From: Vittaforma corneae ATCC 50505
Lineage: Eukaryota > Microsporidia > Nosematidae
Direction of reading: 5' to 3'
Assembly (NCBI RefSeq): GCF_000231115.1
Contig: NW_006889844.1
Location: 25,841-89,840, forward strand
DNA: 64,000 nt
The notes beneath the pieces were generated by a model. That model made no database searches, was not told the origin of the DNA, and saw only the letters and a program-made list of their open reading frames with translations. Of the stretch, positions 50,333 to 59,336 are shown in pieces. Positions within the stretch are counted from its first letter, which is position 1; each line of letters begins with the position of its first letter. The translations under genes were made by a program, and so were the position numbers.

Positions 50333-50884
50333 ATGGATAGCCAGCTTAAAGCTGAAATTGAGTTGATATTGCAAATGAAGGACGAAGAACTACAAAAGAA
50401 TGTTGCATCTAAAATTGCAGTTTATTTGCTCACTCTTCCTCTTCCGTCCGAAGAGTACAAAGACCTTCTACAATGTTTTACAGACAGAATATTTAAAATT
50501 TTGCCAGCTTCAAGCATTCCGCGGCTGTTGAAGGAGAAGTTAGGACTGAACAAAAGCTGGCAAAGGAGAATACTGTTTGCAGATACGCATGTGCATATTC
50601 TACCTAAAGTACATCCACTGAGTCTTGAAGGCAGGGAGCAGCAGTTGAGAGAGGCCGGAACATTGAGTATAACAAACACTGATGTACAACGTAAATTCAT
50701 TCCCAAGCAGGCATTCTCACAAGGACTGCCAGGTGCTACAAAAAGTATTGATCTGCTTCCATCAACCCTTTCAAACAGGTTTTGTCCTGAAGTTAATGAG
50801 AAAATTCCATTTAGGTTCTCCAAGCCAAAAATAACCATTCAGCAAATTCTTGATAATCCCTTGGTATTGAAAGAATTTGAATGA
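50333..50884 (+). CDS. Unknown protein (183 aa)
   Basis: No family recognised. The N-terminal 90 residues look helical (LKAEIELILQMKDEELQKNV, YKDLLQCFTDRIFKIL); the rest is polar, with short conserved-looking runs such as RRILFADTHVHILPKVHPLS. The ATG follows TACCCATACC. Composition and intact frame suggest a real gene, perhaps a microsporidia-specific one. Confidence 0.6.
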   Translation: MDSQLKAEIELILQMKDEELQKNVASKIAVYLLTLPLPSEEYKDLLQCFTDRIFKILPASSIPRLLKEKLGLNKSWQRRILFADTHVHILPKVHPLSLEGREQQLREAGTLSITNTDVQRKFIPKQAFSQGLPGATKSIDLLPSTLSNRFCPEVNEKIPFRFSKPKITIQQILDNPLVLKEFE

Positions 50885-51196
50885 TACGGCCATATTTAAC
50901 TGTGATTAATTTGGATATGAGGCTTAAGGATCATAAACTTGTTCGCTTGCTATATACTTCTGTTTGCCTCCATATCATGGCGCTATTCTATGATCAGGTG
51001 GCACTAGTGCTTCGACACTCTCCAATGACTAGTCTATCAGTAAATACAATGTGGAAATCTAGTTTCATAGATAAACAATTTATTGAAAATATATAGTATA
51101 TTATAGAACAACAAAGTTGTAAAGTGCTTTTACTACATTATGAATAGGATGGGGATGGCATTTTCCCGTTCGATAAACTGTATATAGCATGTTGGA
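50885..51196. other. Intergenic, nothing recognised
   Basis: About 310 bases between convergent genes; an open frame here is short and lacks coding character. Confidence 0.4.
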
Positions 51197-52090
51197 TTAC
51201 TTATCATGTGCTTGTTCAGTTGATTCATTCTCCTCACTATCTTCTTCTTTTTTCTTTACAAGCTCCAATCCAAGGCCAACTATCAGGCCTTTTACCATTC
51301 CGACTGCAAGCCAGTAAAGGAAGAAATTTAACAAAGTGACCAGCACCAGGAATAGGAGCTCCATAAAAAATCCTAAATCTTGTTGAGTAATAAGCACCCT
51401 TTCAAGAAAATGAAGTAGGTGACAAACAGCACTGCATATAAAAATATAGTGCGGATTGATGATCATCTTGGTACTTACCACACGGGTAAAACCCAAATAT
51501 ACTACTGCCAAAGCAATAGATGAGATCAACTGGATCCATTGATTTTTGAGAAAGGGGAAGGTCTCTAGGAACTTAAAATATTCCGTGAGATCTAGTCCGA
51601 GAAGAGCATTTGAAGGTATAAAGTGGATAGCTGTATGAAAACATATAAAAGGAAGCGTTCTAAATAATGTGCTATAGTGTCCTCTTTGATCTAACTTTAT
51701 ACTATAGGTGACTATTGATAAAGCAATGAGTATCATGGGAATTAGGTACAGTAAAACTATCGAGGCATGTGTCAGAAACGATGATATGCTATTGTTGTAA
51801 TCTTTCATGGCTGTTTTCATGGGTGTGGTAATCTTGTCCAGAAAGTTTAAAATGGATTGAAAAGACTTCGAAGCAGACTCAAAATAGGGAAGCATGTTAT
51901 TTTTCCATTCGCTTAGGACCTCCTCGATAAAAGAAGTTCTCGATTTTATAAAATCAGCTATTGGAGAGAAGATGTTCTTCTCCACAAGGTCGAATATGTC
52001 GAGCTTCTCTAAAATGGGAATGAGTGAGGCACTTTCAAAAGCATTTTGAAAAGTATTTTCAATGGAGGTTTTAGTTTCCATGCCTGCCAT
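51197..52090 (-). CDS. Unknown multi-pass membrane protein
   Basis: 297 aa, not recognised. The first 115 residues are soluble and partly amphipathic. About five hydrophobic segments follow (near 117-142, 155-170, 188-208, 216-235 and 238-275), then an acidic tail of Glu, Asp and Lys. The tail carries no ER retrieval KKXX. The ATG at 52090 has CTCCCTAGA and an AAAAATTTT box upstream, which suggests strong expression. An ATG at 52081 is possible. Confidence 0.65.
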   Translation of the reverse strand: MAGMETKTSIENTFQNAFESASLIPILEKLDIFDLVEKNIFSPIADFIKSRTSFIEEVLSEWKNNMLPYFESASKSFQSILNFLDKITTPMKTAMKDYNNSISSFLTHASIVLLYLIPMILIALSIVTYSIKLDQRGHYSTLFRTLPFICFHTAIHFIPSNALLGLDLTEYFKFLETFPFLKNQWIQLISSIALAVVYLGFTRVVSTKMIINPHYIFICSAVCHLLHFLERVLITQQDLGFFMELLFLVLVTLLNFFLYWLAVGMVKGLIVGLGLELVKKKEEDSEENESTEQAHDK

Positions 52091-52094
52091 TCTA

Positions 52095-52108
52095 GGGAGA
52101 AAAATTTT
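52095..52108 (-). promoter_or_regulatory. AAATTT and CCC motif of the membrane-protein gene
   Basis: AAAAATTTT (52100-52108) followed by CCC (52095-52097) and the ATG at 52090 on the minus strand. Confidence 0.5.
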
Positions 52109-52401
52109 GCTCAAAGAGAGTATGACCGGCAAATTCATTAAATAGTATCAAAAATACAAAGAAAAAGAGCCAAATCCAATAACCTACAATTACATTAACT
52201 GGAGCAATGCTCCTACAATCTGCCTATATAAAATTCGCATCCAAAAGCCAAAATAAGTTGGCATTAGCAATCTAATATTGGGCTTCAGACACTGAGAGAG
52301 TGTAAACAGGCAGATTATAACTGTGTGTATGGCATGATGTCCTTCAGCATTACATCTATTGTTGGCTAAACTCGATTAATATCTGGTCTAACGCCATCAA
52401 A

Positions 52402-53101
52402 TTATACCAACTGTGGTGTCGTGCATCGATAAAAGATGTGCACAAATATCAGTACAAAAGTTAGGCAAAGAATAATTGTGAACGCTGCTCTTTTGAAGAA
52501 GCTGCCATTGGCTATTGATATTTCACTATTTAGTTTGCTGTACAGCTCATCAGTGGAGCTCTGACAAGTGCAGATACTATCTATTCGTTCGTCCTGAAGC
52601 ATCAAGTTCTCATGAATGGCCTTTTGAACAGCCTCTATCTTCAGCAGTCTCTGCCGGGTTGCCTCATATTGCATAGCTTCGACAATGCTTCTGCTTTCCT
52701 GCTCTAAAATCTGGTTTTCGACCACCTTCTTGAATGATACGGGCCTTTGTGGCTCTAGCTCAATCTCCAAGCTTGCAGAGTTAGCCTTTCTTGAGGCCAA
52801 ATACTTTGAGGTTTCTGCAATTTTTTTGCTAATAATCAGCTTTATCCCATCAAAATGCATTTGCAAATCCTCTGTTCCTGTAATTTTCAGGCTATCAAAA
52901 AGCGTTGTGTTCTTCAGAACTAGCTCATTGAGTTCTTTGTCAAGCACAAGCAATGTCTTGTAGGAAGTGGACCTGGCCGCCCTAGAGTAAATATCCTGGA
53001 TAGTTGAATAGATCTCTTCATAGAACTTCTGCTTACTGGCCAGATTATTTTCGATTCGAGGCTTTTTCAATAAGTGAGAAGAATTCTGTTGTTCTATCCA
53101 T
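52402..53101 (-). CDS. Syntaxin-18/UFE1-like Qa-SNARE (one frameshift)
   Basis: About 232 aa. An ER-resident SNARE for retrograde fusion. The SNARE motif runs through QRLLKIEAVQKAIHENLMLQ and ERIDSI, with the central Gln retained, then a C-terminal anchor of about 20 residues (AAFTIILCLTFVLIFVHIFY). The N-terminal MDRTTEFFSLIEKASNR reads in a different frame, from an ATG at 53101 preceded by ATGCCC. One base is extra at the T4 run 53048-53051. Without that correction the long frame has no usable ATG, which is strong evidence for the indel. Confidence 0.75.
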
Positions 53102-53355
53102 GGGCATGGCAAATGCAATAGCCAAAACCAAGATACACAAAGAAAATAGGTTAGTCCCAATCAGAACGCTTTCTCTTTCTGCACATACAAAATACCATTA
53201 TAATATCTGTGCTTTGATTGTTTGTGAACCAAAAGATCCGCCTGGCCATGTTGCTATTAGTTTTGTGCTAATATTTAAATGAATAGCCCTTCAATGGCAT
53301 ATATTGTGTGCAGAAATACTGGCCTGTATTTGGATTTCTGGCTCTCTGTTTCTTT

Positions 53356-53374
53356 AAAATTTTCTTAAAATTTT
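53356..53374 (+). promoter_or_regulatory. Double AAAATTTT box of the eIF3a-like gene
   Basis: Two AAAATTTT boxes (53356-53363 and 53367-53374), then ACACCGCTC and the ATG at 53384. Confidence 0.65.
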
Positions 53375-53383
53375 ACACCGCTC

Positions 53384-54925
53384 ATGGCAAGAGATCATAC
53401 TTCCAAATGCGAACTGGAAGTAAGAATCAACATTGCAGATGATCCAAATGACTTGCTTGCTATATACAGAGAAAACAATGCTTTTTTTCAGGAGGTTATT
53501 TCTAAGCTACTCAACTTGAGAAAATACAGTCACTTTTCTATCGTTTGGAGCGAAGCATCGGCTATTCTCAGTCAAGATTCCAGATCTCTCATTCTGGCGC
53601 TGAATTTAATAAGATGTAATGCAAAAGAGCTGTGCCAGGCTGAGGAGGCTGATTTTCTAATCAGAAGCTTGCTAGATCTTGCTTTGCAGTACTCGAATAC
53701 GTTTGAAGCATTTAAAATTTGCCAAACAATTTCCGAGCTGATAGTTCAGAACAAGCAATTTCCATCAAAAGCCATGGCAATTCTCTATTTTCAAATCATT
53801 TCGTCTCTTTTTAAAGCCAGCAGCAATGCTTATTCGTACCTTAATGCTCTTCATCTTCTGAACGAATTGGAGCCCATAAATATTAGGAAGGGGGAGTTTG
53901 AGTTCTTGAAGGAGTTGGCAATGGCTAAATCTGAGCCCTTTGCGAAGGATCTGTTTTGCGATATTAGACCTAGAGAAGTCAATGCCATTTCAGTAGGTCT
54001 CGAGACCTCTGAATATGTTTTTGATGAAAAAATTCGTTGCATTCTCGATGCTTTTAAAACGGGAAGTAGCCTTGAAAATTCATTCTCCAATGTTGCCTTC
54101 CTACTTAAAAATTCTATTCCTTTTACAGTTGATCAAAACATCGTAAAACTTCAGAAAGCTTCGAGTGAGGGGTTCACTTCAATCATTTTTAATATTACGA
54201 ACCAGTACGTACCTGACATCATTGCTCAAGAGCCTGTGGATATGCAAACCAAGGAGCCTATTGAGAAGAAGAAAGCTATTGTGGCAAAAGACAAGGAAGA
54301 AGTAGTGGTGCCCACAAGATCCAAGACTGAATTTAAGAATAGATTTACTGTGCCGTATAAAAGGTCGAAATTATTTAAAATGTACATGCCTGTTAGGTTT
54401 GAAGATATCCATTATAGCGAGAGAAATGCTAGAAGAGAAGAGTTTAACACCAGTCAGATGGACGAAAAGTTGAGGGAGAGAGAGTTTCTTCTTTCTTACA
54501 AGGACGTTGTCGAAGATCTTATTAATGAGCTGAGGAGACTGCAGGAGACAAAGGCAAACAACGAAAGGCAAGTTTTACTTGAGAAGGCTAAGGAAGATGA
54601 GGAAAGAATTAGGCAAGAGCAAAGATCAAAAATGTGGAGAGTGCAAGGCAAGACAGAGCAACAAAATTTGGAATGCCTAGAAAATAAATCTTCGGTGAAC
54701 TTCATTGCTCGAAGTACAGGCGAGCCTATCCATGATGGAATTTACGTTCCAAAGTTTTCAACACTGAACTATACGTCAAGCAATATTGCAGAAATAGCTG
54801 AGAAAGCAGCAGAAAGTGCCTATCGTCCGCCCATTCATTTTTCATACAAAAAAGATGTAGATAAAAAAGAGTCAGTCGAGCAAGGGTCTTGGAGGAAGAA
54901 GAGGTTAGAAAATACAAAAAATTAA
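53384..54925 (+). CDS. eIF3a-like translation factor (tentative)
   Basis: 513 aa. The first 250 residues are helical repeats, as in the TPR-like N-terminus of eIF3a. A PCI-like region is not clear. A highly charged stretch follows (about 345-425) with a long Glu/Arg/Lys coiled coil: EDLINELRRLQETKANNERQ and RIRQEQRSKMW. The tail reads STGEPIHDGIYVPKF and ends with YRPPIHFSYKK and GSWRKKRLE, reminiscent of eIF3a C-termini. The double AAATTT box fits a translation gene. It is about half the length of yeast eIF3a, so this remains tentative. Confidence 0.45.
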   Translation: MARDHTSKCELEVRINIADDPNDLLAIYRENNAFFQEVISKLLNLRKYSHFSIVWSEASAILSQDSRSLILALNLIRCNAKELCQAEEADFLIRSLLDLALQYSNTFEAFKICQTISELIVQNKQFPSKAMAILYFQIISSLFKASSNAYSYLNALHLLNELEPINIRKGEFEFLKELAMAKSEPFAKDLFCDIRPREVNAISVGLETSEYVFDEKIRCILDAFKTGSSLENSFSNVAFLLKNSIPFTVDQNIVKLQKASSEGFTSIIFNITNQYVPDIIAQEPVDMQTKEPIEKKKAIVAKDKEEVVVPTRSKTEFKNRFTVPYKRSKLFKMYMPVRFEDIHYSERNARREEFNTSQMDEKLREREFLLSYKDVVEDLINELRRLQETKANNERQVLLEKAKEDEERIRQEQRSKMWRVQGKTEQQNLECLENKSSVNFIARSTGEPIHDGIYVPKFSTLNYTSSNIAEIAEKAAESAYRPPIHFSYKKDVDKKESVEQGSWRKKRLENTKN

Positions 54926-55029
54926 ATAAAACTTGATTTAATAGGAAAACCATATCTTTTTCAATATGTACCAAGTATATTAACAGCCAGAATTGATACC
55001 TGCAAAGTAATTTTGCTTTTAATGATTAT

Positions 55030-55650
55030 TTATTGCTTTTTGACTTCTGTGATCGGGCCAATGCCAGCCACCTTGCCTCTTCTACTCCTGTACCCAACAA
55101 GGGCCACCATTGCTATAACACAAAGAATAACTATCAAAGCAAACGTGTCTATGATCTTCTTTTTCTTCAAACTCGTGATCTTTTCAATCTTTTTGAATTG
55201 AAAATTAACGCTCAGTGCATCGAGTGGGTCTTCCTGGTTGAATAGCTTGCTTCTGAAGTTGTTGGACTCTAGAAAACTGACATGGTTTCCTATAAACTCG
55301 GCCTTGAGTGGAGTCTCACTGTCGTGTCTCAGCTTGAAAAAGTTTATTTCTGCAATCTCCTTTTGATTAACCGGATCCTTAAAGTTTTTAATTCTGATTC
55401 TTCTTCCCTCGGTCGTTATGACCATTTCAAAGACATACTTGCACAGCTGCTTAGCATCATAGCAGTAGTATACTGTGTTTCCTGACTTTGAGTCTTTCTC
55501 TTTGCAGTGCACTCGTGCTAGGTAATAGTCTGTCCCCCGGGCATGCGAGTCGTATATCAAGTCTGCAAACTTTTTCTGCGTAAACACTTCTGTTTTTGCC
55601 GCATCTAGTGCACATCTTGTTGTTCCTGTCTTTTCTAGAACATATGCCAT
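55030..55650 (-). CDS. Unknown tail-anchored protein
   Basis: 206 aa, no family recognised. A soluble, cysteine-containing N-terminal domain (to about 160) precedes a basic patch LKKKKI and one hydrophobic segment (about 170-188). A short basic tail RSRRGKVAG closes it. The topology is that of a tail-anchored ER or vesicle protein. The N-terminal fold looks mixed alpha/beta with LARVHCKEKDSKSG and EMVITTEGRRIRIKNF. The first in-frame ATG is at 55650. Confidence 0.65.
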   Translation of the reverse strand: MAYVLEKTGTTRCALDAAKTEVFTQKKFADLIYDSHARGTDYYLARVHCKEKDSKSGNTVYYCYDAKQLCKYVFEMVITTEGRRIRIKNFKDPVNQKEIAEINFFKLRHDSETPLKAEFIGNHVSFLESNNFRSKLFNQEDPLDALSVNFQFKKIEKITSLKKKKIIDTFALIVILCVIAMVALVGYRSRRGKVAGIGPITEVKKQ

Positions 55651-55989
55651 AGTTTCCAAGGTTTTGTATCATTTATTTTATAATATGATACAATGTTTTA
55701 GAAATGACTGCTACATAGACAACCAATGGCACGAGATAGTTTCTAAGGATGTGTTTGCGAATACCGTTCGTTTAGATTCCAACGGCGCCGGTTATATTAA
55801 ACTTAAAAACTAAGTTATGAAGATGTCGAAGGGTGCATGGCCAATCTGCAAACGATGCTTGCTAGCCAGTCTTTGGTATGGAGGGATCATGTTGCAGAGA
55901 TGCTGATTACGATGTGTTCATATTTCAGCTCTATTCAGCAATATCTTTAACCGATGTTCTTGAGTGAAGTTTTTAAAAAAACTTTACCC
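55651..55989. other. Intergenic between divergent genes
   Basis: About 340 bases upstream of AspRS; ends in TTTACCC touching its ATG. No other feature seen. Confidence 0.4.
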
Positions 55990-57392
55990 ATGGAGGAAAG
56001 TTTTAAAAGTCTCAATCTTTGCTCCCTTGTCGAGATTGCTACCTTGAAGATCAGCTGATTGGCCAAGAGGCGAGGATCCGAGGATTTATTTCTACAATGA
56101 GGACTACTCGCTCCGTTGTTTTTTTAACCGTTAGGGACCGTTTGGATACAGTACAAGCGATTATTGTCAAAAACAAAAAGTTTAATGAGGATTTGTTCTC
56201 TCTGAAAACGCTGTGCCCGGAGTGCTATGTAGAATGTGTTGGTAAAGTCAAGGGTGTCAACCCACTAGTTTTTAGCTGTACCAAGCAGAATATTGAAATT
56301 GAACTGAGCTCTTTGCAAGTCTTGGGCCCTGTCATAGAGCAACTACCATTCAGTCTTAAGGATGCCTCAGCAACGGAGGAAGAAAGAAAGGAAAACGAAT
56401 CTATCTGTGCCGTTGCATACAACATTAGACTTGACAACAGATTTCTTGATCTCCGGATGCCCCAGACACAGGCTATAGTTAGAATTATGGACGGTGTGAT
56501 GTCGCTGTTTAGAGAATATTTGAGGAGGCAGAAATTTATTGAAATTAAAACAACAAAGATCATCCAGTCTGGATCTGAGGGCGGATCCAATCTGTTCAGC
56601 ATTGACTATTTTGACAGGAAAGCATTTCTGGCACAGAGCCCGCAGCTGTACAAGCAAATGGCTATTATTGGGGGATTGAAGCGTGTGTTTGAGATTGGAC
56701 ATGTTTACAGGGCTGAGCAGTCAAATATTAATAGATATCTGAGTGAGTTTACAGGCTTAGATATTGAGATGGAGCTAGAAGGAACGTATGTTGATGTCAT
56801 CAAATTTATTCACGCAATATTTGTATTCATTTTTGATTCGCTGAAAGGCGAATATTCTAGGGAGCTCGACATTATCAGAAAATACAGGAGCTTCGAGGAT
56901 ATAAAATATGGCAAGGATCCCTTGGTTGTTTCTCATAAGGAATGTGTGGACATTTTGAAGAAGAAAGGCCAAAATATTTCATATAATGAAGATTTTAACA
57001 GAGAGCAGGAGAAGATGCTTGGAAGTGAGATTAAAGAAATGCATGGGACAGATATATTTGTAATTATAGGCTATCCTGCATCTGAAAGAGCCTTTTACAC
57101 TTACGTTGATGAGGATGGGTCTACCAGGTCCTATGATTTTATTTTAAGAGGTGAAGAGATACTGTCTGGCGCGCAACGAATAACCTCGTATGAGAAGTTG
57201 AAAGCAGCTATACTCAGAAAGGGCATTCCTGTTGAGTCGCTGAATAACTATCTTGAGCCATTTAAGTTTGGTGCGCCGCCTCATGCTGGATGTGGAATTG
57301 GTTTTGAGCGTCTTCTGAAAAGCTATTTTGGATTCGACGATATCCGATATTTCTCCCTCTTCCCAAGAGATCCAAACCGCATTTATCCATGA
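55990..57392 (+). CDS. DPS1: Aspartyl-tRNA synthetase (one frameshift)
   Basis: About 467 aa. Charges tRNA-Asp in the cytoplasm. An OB-fold anticodon-binding domain (ARIRGFISTMR, VVFLTVRDR) precedes the class II core. Motif 2 is FEIGHVYRAEQSN...EFTGLDIEM, preceded by FLAQSPQLYKQ, and motif 3 is GIGFERLL with LFPRDPNR. The true ATG is at 55990 with TTTACCC adjacent. Its frame carries about 10 residues and then needs one missing base between 55993 and 56018 to join the long frame. The N-terminus is shorter than in yeast (557 aa). Confidence 0.95.
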
Positions 57393-58338
57393 AGTAAATA
57401 ATTTCCACTATATTTGGCCACTAGTTGGCATTATCTTTCATCAGATGAGGATGGCTAACTTAGCTGTCAAATAGCAATATTCACGATGGTGCTGTGTAAA
57501 ACAGCTCGGTGTGTTTATAGATTAATCACTTATTTGAATTAATATTTGGTTTATCAAAATTTTGTTTTTTGAGCTGAAAATCAGCATTTAAACATTTTGC
57601 TGCATAGACTGATTTTTAATTTAAATTTATTATCATGCGGTATAAATAGATCAAATGCATGATGCACACTGCTATACAAAATTAGAGAGATTGGTTAGCT
57701 TCAACGCATGCTTTGCTACTCCTATGCATTTCTATCACAGATCTTCCAGTGTTGTATTTTACAATTGCATTTTCTTTATGAGCATAGTTGAACAACGTTA
57801 ACTAAATAAGATGCCGGGCTTGCTTTGCAATTATGTCATTTGCCAAAAGTGCGCTTGAAGATGTACCTTTATTTTTCTATATTTCTGTTCCAGAAATACT
57901 TTCCAGCAAATTAAAAGAGTTAAAATTTTGATGTGTTGAAATTCAGCACATGTACATTTAGTAAAGACGAAGTCTACTACGCTACGAAGAGATCACACTG
58001 TTCAACCGCGAAAGCAACTGCTCAGCTGTGTATTCAGCATGGTAATACTTCAACAACAATATACTTTTTATTTCCGGCATGTGATAAATAAGCACAGATC
58101 TATTTTGCTATATACGAAGCTATAAGTTATACTAAAATTCTACAAATTTAATCAATCACTGGCAATCAAATATTTGAAATGCAATGAAAGATCTTAAGAT
58201 AAAGAAGACGTTCAAAACTCTCTCAAATAAATAACACTGCACCACACACTATTCATTCATATATTTCTTTTATCAATCTCGATATTCATTTTTCATTTAA
58301 ACCAATATTTCTATTTAAAAAAATATGACAACAAGGGC
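57393..58338. other. Long AT-rich intergenic region upstream of the homeodomain gene
   Basis: About 950 bases, the longest gap in the window. It is very AT-rich with many short direct and inverted AT repeats, but no recognisable gene or RNA. It could hold regulatory sites for the homeodomain gene. A GGGC motif precedes that start. Confidence 0.45.
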
Positions 58339-59243
58339 ATGCCGGAGGAACATCCGCTGGAGCGGTTCAAAAAGATGCTATTTGATGATGTGTCCATGGA
58401 GGATATACAGGAGCAGGATGAAGTTGAATGCACACAGGGTCAGTGTTTCAATAATTCCAGGTTTGAGGATAAGTCTCTAGACAAAACCATAAACAATCAG
58501 ATTACAAATGATGAGAATATTCATCGGAGCAAGAAAAAATGTGGCTATAGCCAGTATATTTCCAGCAAAAATGGTGCTGGATATGATGTACAGCGGGCTA
58601 ATAACAGTGTGAAGACTAGGTCCCGTACATCTCCGCGCCAACTCGAGATTCTTGAAAGCGTATGCCGAACAACACTAAAACCTAACAAAGAGCTGAGAAT
58701 CCGACTGGCTAGAGAATTAAATATGACAGAAAGACAGGTTCAGATTTGGTTCCAAAACAAGAGAGCCAAGAGTAAGAAAATGGCAGAGAAGGACGGGCCG
58801 TTTGAAAACTTATATGAGATGGGCAGATATGATACGAGGAGCTTTTCAATAAACGGATACGAGCACAGATATCCATATACCAGTCCGTACAAAACTGAAT
58901 ACACAACCAACGTAGACTACACATATCCCCATAGTGTCCAGGACTATGAGAGCAAATGTATGGATGCTATGGAGCCATAGACCAAACAGAGTATCCAGAT
59001 GTGTTTTATGATTCTAGGTCGTATGTGCCTGAGTACCAGGATGTCCCGTGCGGCAGAAAATTTCCTCCGGTAGGATATTACTATGAATACCATTGTCAAG
59101 GCCATTCTCAAAGTTACAAAAGAGAAGGCGATGCCGGCAGTTCAGGACATCAACAACATTTTGATCATCGTGATTCCGAGTTCACAGAGGATTTTTTCTA
59201 TAGCAGAAATGAAAATTTTAACAGTTCCAATAGCAATAAATGA
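58339..59243 (+). CDS. Homeodomain protein (one frameshift)
   Basis: About 301 aa. A 60-residue homeodomain (about 96-153) contains RTSPRQLEILESVCRTTLKP, then LARELNMTERQVQIWFQNKRAKSKK. WFQNKRAK is the recognition helix of typical 60-aa homeodomains, not the TALE class. The N-terminal part is acidic; the C-terminal part is Tyr-rich (YPYTSPYKTEYTTNVDYTY). The frame ends early at CMDAMEP; one base missing at 58954-58956 lets it continue for about 90 more Tyr/Ser-rich residues. The ATG follows AAGGGC, the GGG form of the start motif. Confidence 0.85.
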
Positions 59244-59336
59244 GATTTAAGTGATATAAAATATATTTTAAGGTGTTAGATTGGGCATTACTAATAAACC
59301 GAATGTGCCTGCACCAGAAAAATAGCAGAGTGTTGA

